A stretch of 64,000 nt of DNA from Leptasterias polaris (GCA_037783415.1 JAZGTN010000085.1:4087501-4151500); one strand, 5' to 3'; positions 10,893 to 23,329 are shown, counted from the stretch's first letter. Notes: generated from the sequence alone by a model not told the origin. Program-made: numbers and translations.

Positions 10893-11964
10893 GGAAGCAT
10901 GGGTCACTGTACACTATAAGGCTGACATAATCGGGAAACACTGTGGGTAATTGTGTACTCTGAACTTATTTCCCACAGTCTGTTGTGGAAAAGTTTTAAC
11001 AGGAGCATGTTGGGCAATGAAAGTCGACCAAAAGTAATAGGGTTAAAAACAAAGTATACCTTTGGTTTTTGGAACAGTTCGATTGGTTTTAATCCTATAT
11101 AAATGTATATGTAAAACAAAAACAAATAAAAAATTATGTAAGCAGGAAGAATAATCCCTAATAAGTAATACACAATCTGAGAAGCGTTTCTGATAGTTAA
11201 GTTTCTCAGATTACAATTTTGGGGCATACAAACTGATATATTTCTAACATAATCACATTACTTTGAAGTGAAATGAATCTCAAAAATATTACTATAGGTT
11301 TTCTCGGTCAATTTCGGCAAATTAACCACCACGCTATTCTATTTCGCGCGAAATCGAATGCTACTGAAAAGGGTCATTCGATTTCGTGTTATGACTAGTC
11401 AAATGTACTGTTGCGTCATTCGATTTAACAAAATAATCATTCAATTTAACGATTCATCAAAGCAGCATTCAAATTCGCCGGAGTTTTTTGAGGCGTGTGT
11501 TTAGTCATTCAAATTCATTTTTGGGCAGTCATTTCTGTAATTTGTTCAATCTAAAAAACGCTTTGTTAATAAGGCATATACGGTTCACTTATTTGCACTT
11601 GAGTCACTTTGTACTTCGAAGACGAGCTTTTGCTACAGTTTTACACGCATATTTCAATAAGTTTGCAGCTTGTGGTACAACCATACCTAAACATATACGC
11701 CAAGATGTCTGGCACGCCAACAGATTGATGGTTGAGGAAGAAACAACATAAACAACAAAAACCAGGAAAAACATAAAGAAACACCCCATTCAAACACAAT
11801 ACAAAATTAGGCCAGTTAACCAATAAAGATCCCCCAAAAAAGAATATAGGAGAAAACAAAGAAGAAAAAACATCATGGGCCCCATGTAAAGTCTCCTGGA
11901 ACCATAAATAAAGAAAATAAGGTTTGCCTGAATTAAAGTGAAGATACGAAACAGTTGCCTAATA

Positions 11965-13211
11965 TAGGTTTTCTCGGTCAATTTCGTCAAATGAGCAGCC
12001 AATTTAACCACGACGCAATTCTATTTCGCGCGAAATCGAATGCTACTGAAAAGGGTCATTCGATTTCGTTTTATGACTAGTCAAATGTTCTGTTGTGTCA
12101 TTCGATTTAACAAAATAATCTTTCAATTTAACAATTCAACAAAGCAGCATTCAAATTCGCAGGAACTTTTTGAGGCGTGTGTTTAGTCATTCAAATTCAT
12201 TTATGGGCAGTAATTTCGGGAATTTGTACAATCTAAAAAACGCTCTGTTAAACTTTTGTTTCCTTTCGAATGTTAAGGGCATAAATAGGGTTAACTTATT
12301 GGCACTAGTTTAACACGCATATTTCTAGAAATGGCAGCTCGTGGTCCCTACTCCCCATTCCTGAACAGCACGGAGATGGCACACTCTGCATTCAAGGCTG
12401 CAGTTAAACGCATCCTTGGGTTACCTGAGTGGCAACAACGTGTCGGAGACAGACAGGCTGGCCAACAAGCAGGAATGAACATGCAGCAGTGGAGGTGCAA
12501 TCTCCTTCAACAAGCAGCTATTCAGAGCGTTGATGCCATCACCCAAGTGAAGTGCATGCAGTGGTACAACCATACCCAAACGTATATGCCAAGATGTCTG
12601 GCACGCCAACAGATTGATGGTTGAGGAAGAAACAACATCAACAATGAAACAAAAAATAAAAAAATGTAAACATAAAGAAACAACCCATTCAGACACAAAA
12701 ACAAATTAGGTCTCGATCAGTTAACCAAAGATCCCCCCCCAAATAAAATAAAAAATAAAATAAAGAAGAAAACAAAGAAGAAGAAAAAAAACCTCAAGGG
12801 CCCCATGTAAAGTGTACTGGAAACATAGGCCTAACTAAAGAAAATAAGGTTTGCCTGAATTAAAGTGAATTACAGTTTATCTGTTTATTTGTATTTCTTA
12901 AGTCGTACTTATTTGAATTCTCATTTAGCGAAATTGATTGGCTCTTTACGAAATTGAAAAAAAAAAATCAGTAAAAAACTCCAGTCGAACCAGCTTTGCT
13001 AAATTGAATGATGATTTAGTGTCACGAAAAAGAATGACGATATGCTAAATTGAACACAGTGCTAAAGGAATTTGAATGCCTCAAAACTAAATTGAATGGC
13101 CGAATTCTGAATTTGAAACGCAGTAACAACTGGAGAGGCAAAATAGCTTTAATTCGAACGCACGAAAATGAAATCGGCTGATCATTTGCTGAATTTGACC
13201 GAGAAAACCTA
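11965..13211 (+). mobile_element. Tc1/mariner-like element Y, nested in X
   Basis: 1,247 bp with the same TIR as X, flanked by TA at 11,963-11,964 and 13,212-13,213. It holds a C-terminal transposase fragment (12,331-12,624). Subterminal sequence is strikingly rich in TTCGATTT and AAATTGAATG motifs on both flanks. No complete catalytic domain is present, so it is non-autonomous. Confidence 0.75.
12331..12624 (+). pseudogene. DDE-superfamily (Tc1/IS630-like) transposase, C-terminal fragment
   Basis: The 97-residue frame begins near P-Y-S-P-F-L-N-S-T-E, the signature block around the third catalytic acid of DDE_3-type transposases (family form Y-S-P-x-L-N-P-I-E). It continues with S-A-F-K-A-A-V-K-R-I-L, the usual following helix. 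The first two catalytic aspartates and the DNA-binding domain are missing, so it cannot be active. The consensus proline after N is replaced by serine. A shorter homologous tail in the host element X (11,655-11,755) shows that both come from one family. Being inside TA-flanked TIRs supports the Tc1/mariner assignment; exact family placement needs a search. Confidence 0.6.
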
Positions 13212-13662
13212 TACAGATTATCTGTTTATTCGTATTTCTTTAGTCGTACTTATTTGAATTCTCATTTAGCGAAATTGATTGCCTCTTTACGAAATTGAAA
13301 ACAATTAAACCAGTAAAATCTCCAGTCGAACCAGCTTTGCTAAATTGAATGATGATTGTGCGTCACGAAAAAGAATGACGATATGCTAAATTGAACACAG
13401 TCCAAAAGGAATTTGAATGCCTCAATACGAAATTGAATGCCCGAATTTTGAATTTGAAACGCAGTAACAACTGGAGAGGCAAAATAGCTTTAATTCGAAC
13501 GCACGAAAATGAAATCGGCTGCTCATTTGCCGAAATTGACCGAGAAAACCTATATTAATAAAATAAAAATGCTTTATACTATCGAAAGCTGCTGTAGGCT
13601 TCTAACCAATAAGTTTTAATTGCCAGTATTGGGTAATTACCAAACGTATACATTCCCTTTAA

Positions 13663-14906
13663 AGTCGATATACGGAGGCTAGAATTATGAGCAGGACGCG
13701 ATATCGGTAGACACCTGAGTTGAATCCATGCTCTTTCATCTTCGTAAATCTCTCAGTGTACCCGTTATTTGGATTGCAAATTGCAATAATACAAAGAGAT
13801 GACCTTTGAGATGATGGTACGAAACGGTACTTTAAACCGCTAATTTCTCTACCCCTCCCTGCTAAAGAAACAGTCAAACCCTTTCTCACTCTTGCTTTTT
13901 CTTTTTGCGTTCTGCCCCCTCTGTTCAGTTCAGCTTGCGATAAAATTTGTTGAATTTTCTATCATACGAATGGAAATCTTTTAACCATGGGGTGTCCATG
14001 TGAACGTCATTCTCATTTATTTATGGAAACCAAACCGAGGTTGGAAAGAAAATAGTCTTGTCTCTGTATACGACATTGAATTTGGAACTAACTTTGCTAC
14101 TGTTGATATTGGGAACCGGGCAAAGATCACAATGTGACGGTGAAGATCATTTATGAGGTGTTCATATGGTTTCTTAATTAAGGAACTACAACATCCACAG
14201 CATAGGCTTATGTATTGAATGCATCATGAAGGTGTGTCCACAATAATCGAACAATCCTTCTTGAAACCATGGGTTAACCATGGGTTAACCTGCACGCCGG
14301 AAACATGTCAACTCGTACACGACCAACTCGTGCTCGTTTTGCTTAATTCGTACTCCAACCAACTCGTACCTATAGTCAGTACTACTCAACCTATCAAATT
14401 CCAACAGTACACGGGAGCAATACTCAACGTAACAAACTTACAAAAGCCTCATGCTTTTCGGGTTTGATTGAGTTCGACAGATAGCTGTAGTCAGTAGACG
14501 TTGAATATACAATTCAAGTTAACAAAACACTGTTTTCCATCAGAAAATAAATAAATAAATAATATAAAAATAAATACAAAAAGGATAAAAACCCAAACAA
14601 AAAAAACAACAACGACAACGACAATAACATAGCAACAGCCACAATAGCAACAAAACATTTATTTTGTTATGTGATCGGATTTTGAAATCATACTGATGGC
14701 AGTCCATCTGCATTATATGGCGTAACGCGCATGCCTAACAGTTGGTGTAAGTCTTGCGCATAGTTGTTCACATAGAAACATTTGATAACGAACACAGTCT
14801 AAAGGTATTGTGAAAATAAATAAACAAAAACATAATAGTTGTTGGAATAGAAAAATAGCCCAAACTGTTTTAAAAAATGAGCTCATTTTGTTTGCTGGCA
14901 CTGTGG
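13663..14906. other. Intergenic: duplicated part, then copy A-specific part
   Basis: 13,663-14,112 aligns with 45,100-45,512. From about 14,112 to 15,738 the sequence is absent from copy B. No gene seen. Confidence 0.55.
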
Positions 14907-15269
14907 TTAAAGGTATTATACATGATTGGTAGAGCTGACAGAATAGTCGCACACAGTGTTCATGTTTTGTGTGATCAACCACATACATGAAATAACAAAC
15001 CTGTGAAAATTTGAGCTCAATTGGTCATCGAGGTCACGAGAAAATAGTGAAAAGAGACCTTATGTGTTTTCTGTTTTTCAAACATTGAGTTTATTATCAC
15101 GCGTGATAAAAACGATTGTTTTACTCATTTCTCAGAAACGATAGCATTTTAGGCAGAAATATTTTAAGAAACCCTTTCTACCATTACTTACTTTAAATCA
15201 TGTAAGTTATGTGTGAATCTGTGAACATTTGTGTTTTTCGATCTTACCAAAAGTGTACAGGGCCTTTAA
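14907..15269. mobile_element. 363-bp TTAA-flanked TIR element
   Basis: Starts TTAAAGGTATTATACATGA and ends CAGGGCCTTTAA. The interior shares AACAAACCTGTGAAA and the TTATCACGCGTGATAA region with 8,410-8,760, and its first 100 bases match 63,899-64,000. It lies in the copy A-specific block. Confidence 0.75.
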
Positions 15270-16762
15270 TGACAAAATACACTTAAATTTTTCGTAGACT
15301 TAGTGAAAGTCCTTATTTGCCGTTTCATATCCTTATTTTGTTATCAATGTAGGCTCACGAGTTAAATGTTAAAAGCTTATAACTATGAAATAAAGAAAAA
15401 AATACACAAACAAACATATTTGTTAGAAAGTTGATGTTTTCTTTTTGCAAAATAATTTCTCTTGGGACAACTCCTGATCGATATACTCTATTTACCTGGA
15501 GCTCCAAGTCAATGTTACACAAATTGCATGAAACTTTACCAGTGAACAAGCTGTAGTACCGAGCCTTCGTCTTGTTCTTTAGCGTTGAGTTTATAACAGT
15601 AGAAATCAGACATGATATTTGAAACAAATAAAATTATTCAAGGATTTCTCACAACTGGTCTTGTTTAGACCATCCCTTCCAACTTTTGATTTAAATACAA
15701 AGCTAATATTGTTTCATTTAAACGAATCTATTTTGCTTCAACGTAAACATTCTCAAGAACATGTCTTATAAATATTATTGTTTTTGTTTTGGTTAATCGT
15801 GGCCTCAGTCTTTGAATCGCTGACTGCATAAAGAAAGTTGTTTCTGCACAAACCCCGAATACAGTCAACCTATATATAGATGGCGACCATTTCCATCGGC
15901 TGAAAGGGCCATGCAATCAAGCCAGCAATATCATAAGAAGCTTCAGCAAACAGCGAAAACTATAAACACAATTTTCATCATGACCCTTTTCCTTGTGATC
16001 CTCTCCTCCAAGCATGGAGCTTCATCCATGCTCCAACCGACCACCGACCAACCAATTCAGTTGCAATCAATACAGGCATCTTAATACATTACCATACCTT
16101 ATGATCGTAAGTATCCAGTCGTTAGGAGTAACTTCACGTCAATCTTAGCTGCAGCAGTAGCCTCTCCAGGCTCGCAAGGTATCTGTCGCTAGATGAGCAA
16201 TGGGGCAGGGACGTTACCACCCTTCGGCGAAGACACTCAAAATAATATTAACCCTTGTAGGATGACAGGGGGTTCCTAGACGATAAAGGTAAAGAACTAC
16301 CGTAGTGTACTTCATCCCCACGTGCCTCATGCACAACCATGGCCAAGTCAAAAGCCTGGTGCGGTTATGAGCATGCGCTTGCTCCACAGTCACCGATAAT
16401 ATCGTCTTAAACTCCATTCACTAAATGCCAACTCCTTCCTGAAATGGCCGTGTAATTAATTGAATAAGAAAGACCTGACATGATTGGTCCACTCAAGCGT
16501 GAAATCGCCACAGAATGACCGTCGAGCAACTACCTTTGTAGTGCTGGAGTAACGCCTACTCTACTATTGTACAGTAACAGAGAGAGAGAAGAGAGAAAGA
16601 GAGTTGTCTCTGAAACGCGTTCCGGCATTCTTTTATGGACAATGCGTTACCGGTGATATCCGTCGTTCATTATAAAGGAAAATTTGCATTCTTTCGATTG
16701 CAGAAACGATCTCTCGTAACATGCCTGATTGAAAGTACTTTAATCTAGTTCATAGCCGGTGG
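15270..16762. other. Intergenic, conserved with copy B from about 15,740
   Basis: 15,740-16,762 aligns with 45,512-46,525 and includes a GA-rich run near 16,578-16,600 that also occurs in B. The 67-79 aa frames here are not conserved. No gene seen. Confidence 0.55.
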
Positions 16763-17012
16763 TAGACTTGTTGACAAGTCGTTAATGATGGTCGCGGTGG
16801 GTCGAGTCGCGTGTGGTGCTGTAGCGTAATAAAGAATGCTCTCGCGAGATCACTGCTCTCGCGCGAAGTTGCTGGCTGCCGACTCTTCGTCATTAAATGT
16901 GACCAGTCTTGAGAGCAGTAATCTCGTACAGAGCAGCCCTCTCGCGGGATATTGCGAGAAAGCCGTTCCGCTATCACCGCGACAGACATTTAACGACTTG
17001 TCCACAAGTCTA
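16763..17012. mobile_element. 250-bp TIR element with 9-bp target duplication
   Basis: The ends are TAGACTTGTTGACAAGTCG and its partner GACTTGTCCACAAGTCTA. The flanking 9-bp direct repeats AGCCGGTGG lie at 16,754-16,762 and 17,013-17,021. Copy B has the single-copy site (AGCCGATGG near 46,520), proving the insertion. A 9-bp duplication fits Mutator-like elements, but that assignment is an inference. The interior is CpG-rich with several CTCGCG motifs. Confidence 0.85.
16840..16849. promoter_or_regulatory. TCTCGCGAGA palindrome
   Basis: A perfect 10-bp palindrome identical to the CGCG element known in animal CpG-island promoters (bound by BANP in vertebrates). It sits inside the transposon at 16,763-17,012. 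No linked gene or transcription is shown. Confidence 0.45.
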
Positions 17013-17224
17013 AGCCGGTGGTATGGCATCTCATTATTGCTATAAAATAAATACCCAGGGCTTGTTTGTGAGGATTCGCTCTACGTTACGTCGCGTATGA
17101 CTCGAAGCGACTTTGACTGTGGCTATGGCTTCTGGCTAGAGCGACAGTGTTTGAGAATATGGCTTTTCGGCAATCCAGCCGTAGCTAGAGTCGGAGTCTG
17201 TTTCGTTAATCTTTAAAGACAATA

Positions 17225-17267
<43 letters not shown>

Positions 17268-20263
17268 TTATTTGTTATAAAAACAGTACATAAAAAAATA
17301 AAAGACAATGTGCCCCAAAATGTATCAATTCAACCAAACATGCTATGAATGTGTTAAAAACAAATGCTTTGACAATTATTGCAGATTGTGCTAGCATTTT
17401 GTTTCTTTGCGAAGTTTCGAAATACTATGACGTCAACATATTTTTTAATTTGGACATTTAGCACAATGAGCTTGGCGAATCAGCGTGGCCGATGAGACAA
17501 ACTTTGAAAAAAACAACAAAAAAAACCCCGACTATACCGGCGACGCGCGTGGCAGCTACGTCTCGCAGAAGGAACGACAACATGACGGCTTCTCGGATGA
17601 CGTGTAATAGTGGACAAAGTCGTTGATGCGGGAAAACATAAAAAATGCAGTGTATGCACATGCATACCGTCGAGACCGAAAATTCACAATTCGAATCTAT
17701 TTTTGGAGTATTTAATAATCCCATTACTAGTCTATAGTCTAGTACCAAACATGCCAAAATCGTCGCCAATCGAACATTCTTGTCCCACCATGCATTATAC
17801 GGCGTGACCGTATAAGTCAACTGTGCGGTCCGTTGCCTGGTTATAGCTGCCGAACGGTTTACTTGGTCAAATCGCAAATGGCATGACGTCACGAATTGGT
17901 TGTGCAATCAAGCTCTATGTCCCTCTGTATCTTCAAATGTTCAAAATAGCTATTTTATTTTAAAATAATGACAGAATATAATTTTTCAGTTATTGGTTGG
18001 TAACTGCTGTACAAACCAGTCTTTTCCACTGTTATCAGCGAAGACAACAATAGGTGATATGGACGGCAGCTGTCGACTCACAAACTTCTCATAAACAGCT
18101 TATGAAGTAGTCACTGAGCAAACACCAGTTTGTTGCGCGCGCACAGACGTCACCGTGATGTTAAGGCATATCTGATGTGTTGAACACTATCAATATCATA
18201 CAAGTTAAGTTACATCATCAGTACTGAAATTGAATTATGAATTTGATAAAAATTAATAATACTGACCCAAAAAAAATCTAAGTCCTGCTGCTTCTTTGTT
18301 TATAAAAGAAATCCTTCAGTCATAGGTCATCTTGAAAACGTCTTGTATAGCCATTGGTGCAACAAGAATTTGGGTGTGGGGCATGTGTTTGATCATAATA
18401 TGTTACTGAGAAGCGTATTTAATCGCAGTAGTTTCTTCCTACATATTTTGAACAAATTTAAGAATAATCTTTCATTATAAACCTTAAGTGAATGAAGTAA
18501 CCCTAAGTCATGGCACAATACTTTTTATTTATTTCACCGTTTTCTCCAAAGTACAATGATTTAGGGGAGTCAGAGTCCTTGATATCCTATACTGGATCAT
18601 TCCATACACCTTAATAGCAAGGACCAATCAGACGACAAGACAAACCAACTCTAAGATGAACACAAATAATACAAATGAACCTTACCAATGCGACTCGAAG
18701 GCCAAATAAAATGGGAAAGTAATCTTTAACGAACAAAAAGGAAACAAATCAAAGAGAAACTTTGAAAAAAATTTAAAAAAAGCTTATTGTAGCATACAAG
18801 TAACATGATCAAAATACGTTAAAAACATATTTACTTGCTGTAAGAATATTTGGAAAAGCATTTATTTTCTATTTTTAAGGCTGGCCTTAACAACTAAGTA
18901 AAAACGACGAAATAAATACCTTGAACACGGAAAGAAAAAAATAAGAAGAAGATTAATATTGATAAAAGGATATAATTTAATTAAAAGCTATTTAAAAAAA
19001 AAAATCAGGTCCTGGAAATGCACACACACTCAGGTAGTCTTTAATGTCTTCTTAACTTTACAAGAATGACAAAAATAAAAATAATTTATAAACCACAATG
19101 CACTCAGTATTAAAAAGTTGGACAATGCATGGTTAGCAGGGAAAAAAGGCAGGAATTGTAAACCCCAATTTGGAGGAAGTGGTAAATGGATTGTAAAGAA
19201 GATGTCATTGTCAGATTGCTTGGTCTTTTGGGAAAAACGCTGATTAAACGAAGTGAATTTACCTGCTTCTAATAAATAGTACGGAATAAATTGATTATTT
19301 GCATCACAGAATTTGCTTTGTAATTCGTCTTCGCTTAGTTCAGGGACGGTTGAAGAATTCCTGGGATAGTTAAAAGGGTAGAACAACCTTGGTTCGATGT
19401 GATATATTGGTAGACCTACGTACCACTATACCGGCCATAATTTCTGGGCCACGTGACAATAAACATACCCTCCTGCCTTCCCCCGTTCCCCCGCTCATTG
19501 TTGTTTACCCCAGCTGGAGCGCAGACCGCGCAATGAAAGCCAAAATTGAACGGGGGACGGGGGCCCAGCGGGATACGGGCATAATTGTAGACAAATCATT
19601 TATTACACGTAGGTACAAGGTACGAGATACTGGGTGTGGGGATGCAGTTTATAAGATACAAAATACAATATCAGCAAGAATTAAGAGTCAATATCACACA
19701 AGTTGCAAACATAACAAAAAACATTTCAACGAAATTTACGAACAGAAATATAAACTTACCACACTTGCAGAGTGCAAAACTTAAAATAAGCCACTAGAAG
19801 CAAAACCTCAAGCCACTTCGGTGTTTGCAATAACAAAACATTTCTTCATCAAATTCAACATCTGTTAAAACACTTTCTTGTTGCATTAATCATAAATGTT
19901 AACAAACTCATTGACGAGATGATAATAGTTCCTCTAGACTATCGAATCCTCGCCATTTGAAAAGTGTGTGTAGAAAGTGAAAACGTGACCACATTATTAT
20001 CAATAACGCACGTGCATAAACTGTACGAAACACGCGTGATGTCTGATGTGATAATTGACATTAATTTGTGTTTATGATTAGTATGGCGATCCCGAAGGAG
20101 CATCGGTAAACCCGATGAGCTTATAATTCACTTATATAAACGTATAATAGTGTTTTTCACGTTATTGTCCCCTGGCCAGCATTAAAGTGTTTTTTATCAT
20201 CAGGCGGTAGTACAGTGTTGTAATTAGGACCTACCCGATTAGACTAGCCACCTTTTAAAAACG
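17013..20263. other. Intergenic, conserved with copy B in blocks
   Basis: 17,042-17,270 aligns with 46,548-46,765; 17,420-18,480 with 49,510-50,475; 18,500-19,850 with 51,165-52,488; and 19,870-20,260 with 54,605-54,995. An ATT microsatellite at about 17,228-17,268 is longer than in B. A minus-strand open stretch at 19,030-19,386 has no ATG and is frameshifted in B, so it is not called a gene. Confidence 0.6.
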
Positions 20264-20564
20264 TGACAGATCGCCTAACATCACAAGGCCACGAACGGCC
20301 ACTTCAAGGTGAGGGCTACAAGTAATGTCTGAAACAGGGTTACCACCTGCACAGTCCGTAATGATGTAGGCATGGTTACCATCCACACTAGGAGCCTGGT
20401 TGGTAGAGCAGAATGCAATACATTCCCAACTTTTACGAAACAATTATGGTTCAGTGTTTTGCTCAAGGGTAAAAGTGTAATGACCGGGTGTTCAACCAAC
20501 ACTCTGCTGCCGGCACAAAAAGAGCTAGGGTTCCGGTGAACTATACCGTTCAGCCACGACACCC
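20264..20564 (-). repeat. tRNA-Leu-like SINE (shared by both copies), minus orientation
   Basis: Homologous to 54,999-55,362 but with about 65 bp deleted internally. It carries the family blocks CACAAGGCCACG, GTGAGGGCTAC, CAATTATGGTT and GACCGGGTGTTC. Its position is the same in both duplicates, so it predates the duplication. Confidence 0.7.
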
Positions 20565-20861
20565 TTTCACGTATAAGTAAGGCATCACCGCTTCGCCCAA
20601 AAAGCTCTCGATACCTTGACGCTATGATAGAGCAACAGCGACAAAACTTGGGTAAAATCACAGGGAGCACAAGGAGTGCACCTGGGTTTTTTTCGTTGGC
20701 AATTTTTGACATTTGAACTGTAGCTTCAGTTTGCATTTCTCATATAGGCAAGCCCCCTTTCGGTCCTATTTGTATGTTATTTATTATTTGTTGTGCTATA
20801 ATCTACCAAGGGGGGAAAAATGCATTGTATACGTGTAAAAAGAACAGTGTTACAAACACTG

Positions 20862-20982
20862 GGGGGGGGGGCAGCGGGGCAGACGGTCATTTTGGCATAC
20901 CCCCCCCCACCCCCCCCCCCCCCATATCCCCCCACCCCCCCCCCCCCCATATCCCTCCACCCCCACCCCCCGAAGTAAACGA
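20862..20982. repeat. Opposed poly-G and poly-C tracts
   Basis: A G10 run is followed by several C7-C14 runs broken by ATAT. The tracts could fold back on each other. They generate spurious proline-rich and glycine-rich frames on opposite strands. Confidence 0.75.
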
Positions 20983-21300
20983 TCCCCCATGATGTTTTGA
21001 GCCGGGATTTCTATTCCATTTATAAGATGTTTATTGTTCCATCTCATTAGACTTGAGATAGGAACGATTTTAGTAGTTCTGAAATGTATACCATGTCAAA
21101 GTGTCTTATGATGAGCATGAACAAACACAGGGATCTTGACGACGAATTTGTCCTTAAATAGGGAGATAAAGAAACGTAGATCTTTCAAAATCTGTGTGTT
21201 GTGCTATCTAGCAGCAGACTGGCTGGCAACTATTGGAGTAAACTACTCGTAGATCCGTGTGACGTCGGCTTAAAGAGATAGTGAAGAGATACTCTGCGTA

Positions 21301-21393
21301 AAATTTCTCAAATGAGGGTTTGTGTATGGAGAACAGCAAAGGTCCAAGAACAGATCCTTGCGTGACACCAGACGACAGAGCTGTTGGTTGAAC
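21301..21393 (-). pseudogene. LINE reverse transcriptase fragment (motif B region)
   Basis: The minus-strand frame reads S-S-G-V-T-Q-G-S-V-L-G-P-L-L-F-S-I, the highly conserved G-V-P-Q-G-S-V-L-G-P-L-L-F block of non-LTR reverse transcriptases. About 30 codons are recognisable, and the flanking sequence no longer matches a polymerase. It is a relic too short to place in a clade. Confidence 0.6.
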
Positions 21394-22442
21394 GTGTTTT
21401 GTATTATTTTATGATAATAGTGAGATTTCTTGATGTCGGATTCAAACCAATGATAAGGAAATATTATAGTTATCGGGTGATTTTATTTGTATTTATGCAT
21501 TTGTTCTGTTTTTGTTTGTAAATCATTTACTACGCACTGGCTATAACAACATACTTTTCTATAAAAGAATAACTTGGACCGGATCGTCAGTATTCTTGCA
21601 AAAAATTAAACTATGCAAGAGTAGCCAACAATTGAAATTATCGCAAGCTTAAAAGATAATGATGATAGCCGAACGGAATTCTTCTGGGTTCCTTTTGCAA
21701 AACGTTCTGTCAAGAGGGGAAGAAATGACTGAGGAAATTTAATAGCCGAGTACCAGTCAAGACTTACGAATGGGTTTACCTGGTAGTCTGCGTTTGATCA
21801 GCAGGATTCAGTATCATAATACAATCGGAGAATTTGGAATACTAAGTAGGCAACAGGAAAATATTCACTGTTTATGTGTACAGTCCTGAGCTTGGACACT
21901 TTACCCCAAAAATAATTGATGTCAGTAAGTCTGCTGCCACTTAGCTTCCCCTTAAATCTCTCATTTTATAAAACTTACTACTTATGTGAAAATTGAATCT
22001 AGTTTTGTGGGATGCTACAATCAGTTGATAAAAACAGAAAAGTGCGTTAAAGTGCAAAAACCACACATTAATTTTCTTGAGTGCAATTCATAAAGTAAAA
22101 TTTTTAAATCCTCCTCTTTTTTCCTCTTGCGATTGAGATCGACTTCAAAGGCCAGAAAACGATTTAAACTCCAATCACTTTGGTCAGTTATAAGTCCGAC
22201 ACATGTACACATAATGCACACCTGATGGATAGACTATTGGTTGCCAAGCATTGAGTTTCTAACAACTGTCATTGAACCGACCGTGAATCTAGACTCTTCC
22301 GTTTCTGTCTCGCCTAACGCCGTCCCTGATGATGGAATTGGAAGCGGTGTTCGTTTGACAAAACATAATAAACGACCAATTAGCTTGAACAATTAAAGCG
22401 AGATTGGTTTCAGCTAATAGACGGAGTGAGAAAGAGAGAGGT

Positions 22443-22726
22443 ACAGGGAGAGACAGATCGAGAGAGGGAGAGACAGATCGAGAGGGGGAGAGACAGATCG
22501 AGAGAGGGAGAGACAGATCGAAAGGGGAGAGACAGATCGAGAGGGGGAGAGACAGATCGAGAGGGGGGGGAGACAGATCGAGAGGGGGAGAGACAGATCG
22601 AGAGGGGGAGAGACAGATCGAGAGAGGGAGAGACAGATCGAGAGAGGGAGAGACAGATCGAGAGGGGGAGAGACAGATCGAGAGGGGGAGAGACAGATCG
22701 AGAGGGGGAGAGACAGATCGAGAGGT
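22443..22726. repeat. 20-bp GA-rich minisatellite, about 14 units
   Basis: The unit AGAGGGGGAGAGACAGATCG has small length variants. Copy B retains only one to two units (56,070-56,104), so the array expanded in A or contracted in B. It produces long spurious arginine/glutamate-rich frames and, on the other strand, leucine/serine-rich frames. Confidence 0.92.
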
Positions 22727-22875
22727 ACTGTACAAAGATTGATGATGACGGAAGGTTTAATTGTTACCAGATTAAGGCCATGCTCATTGGCGCAGACATT
22801 TTTTAAATCGATTTCAACGCAGAACAATGGGAAACACGACACGTGTCTTTGAAAAGCAGAATCCCTATACGCAAA

Positions 22876-23185
22876 TTGAATGCTTTTATAGTGCGGTGCA
22901 TTTATTTCTTAATAATGTTTTTTTCAAAGTGAGACCAATGCGTTTTCTTGACCACGTTTTAAAATATTAACATTTTATGCTGAGTTGATGCTACTATCTT
23001 GTAAATTTTTGCTCATGAGTAGGACAGAAATTGAATGCTTTTATAGTGCGGTGCATTTATTTCTTAATAATGTTTTTTTCAAAGTGAGACCAATGCGTTT
23101 TCTTGACCACGTTTTAAAATATTAACATTTTATGCTGAGTTGATGCTACTATCTTGTAAATTTTTACTCATGAGTAGGACAGAAA
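22876..23185. repeat. Direct tandem duplication, 155-bp period
   Basis: 22,876-23,030 and 23,031-23,185 are nearly identical. Copy B has a single unit (about 56,220-56,376). The duplication is therefore recent and specific to copy A. Confidence 0.85.
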
Positions 23186-23329
23186 AATCAAGTATTGTTA
23201 ATCTACAAACATTTCTTTGGATTTATAGGGAAACAAAAGCACTCAACCCATACCAGTTCTTTTTGCACACAAACAAAACTGAACAGTCCTCATAAGGACA
23301 GAGTACTGATAATAACCATCAGGACAATA

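Larger units (their letters stand above)
11295..13552. mobile_element. Tc1/mariner-like element X (internally deleted) hosting element Y
   Basis: TIRs read TAGGTTTTCTCGGTCAATTT and its complement, flanked by TA. X consists of 11,295-11,962 and 13,214-13,552; its middle is replaced by element Y inserted at a TA. The X left half keeps only the last part of the transposase reading region (about 11,655-11,755). The empty site in copy B lies near 44,970-44,995. Confidence 0.75.
11043..13662. mobile_element. Old TTAA-type element split by a nested mariner-like pair
   Basis: The left part (11,043-11,292, starting TTAAAAACAAAGTATACC) and right part (13,555-13,662, ending ATTCCCTTTAA) form one element related to the intact copy at 49,051-49,450. 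The same element, without the nested insertion, sits in copy B at 44,670-45,099, so it predates the duplication. Confidence 0.7.
20565..22442. other. Intergenic with a copy A-specific section
   Basis: 20,565-20,890 aligns with 55,363-55,710. About 20,900-22,130 is absent from B, and alignment resumes at TCGACTTCAAAGGCCAGAAA. Apart from the entries at 20,862-20,982 and 21,301-21,393, nothing recognisable is present. Confidence 0.5.

Noticed and set aside
17458..17907. 149-aa minus-strand frame
   Set aside because: The aligned region in copy B (49,555-49,960) has stops and indels, and no domain is recognised.
19030..19386. 118-codon open stretch, minus strand
   Set aside because: No ATG, and the copy B version is frameshifted by a four-base insertion; no splice signals fit.
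20774..21047. Proline-rich and glycine-rich frames
   Set aside because: Caused by poly-C and poly-G tracts.
22289..22842. Long arginine/glutamate-rich and leucine/serine-rich frames on both strands
   Set aside because: Translation of the 20-bp GA minisatellite.
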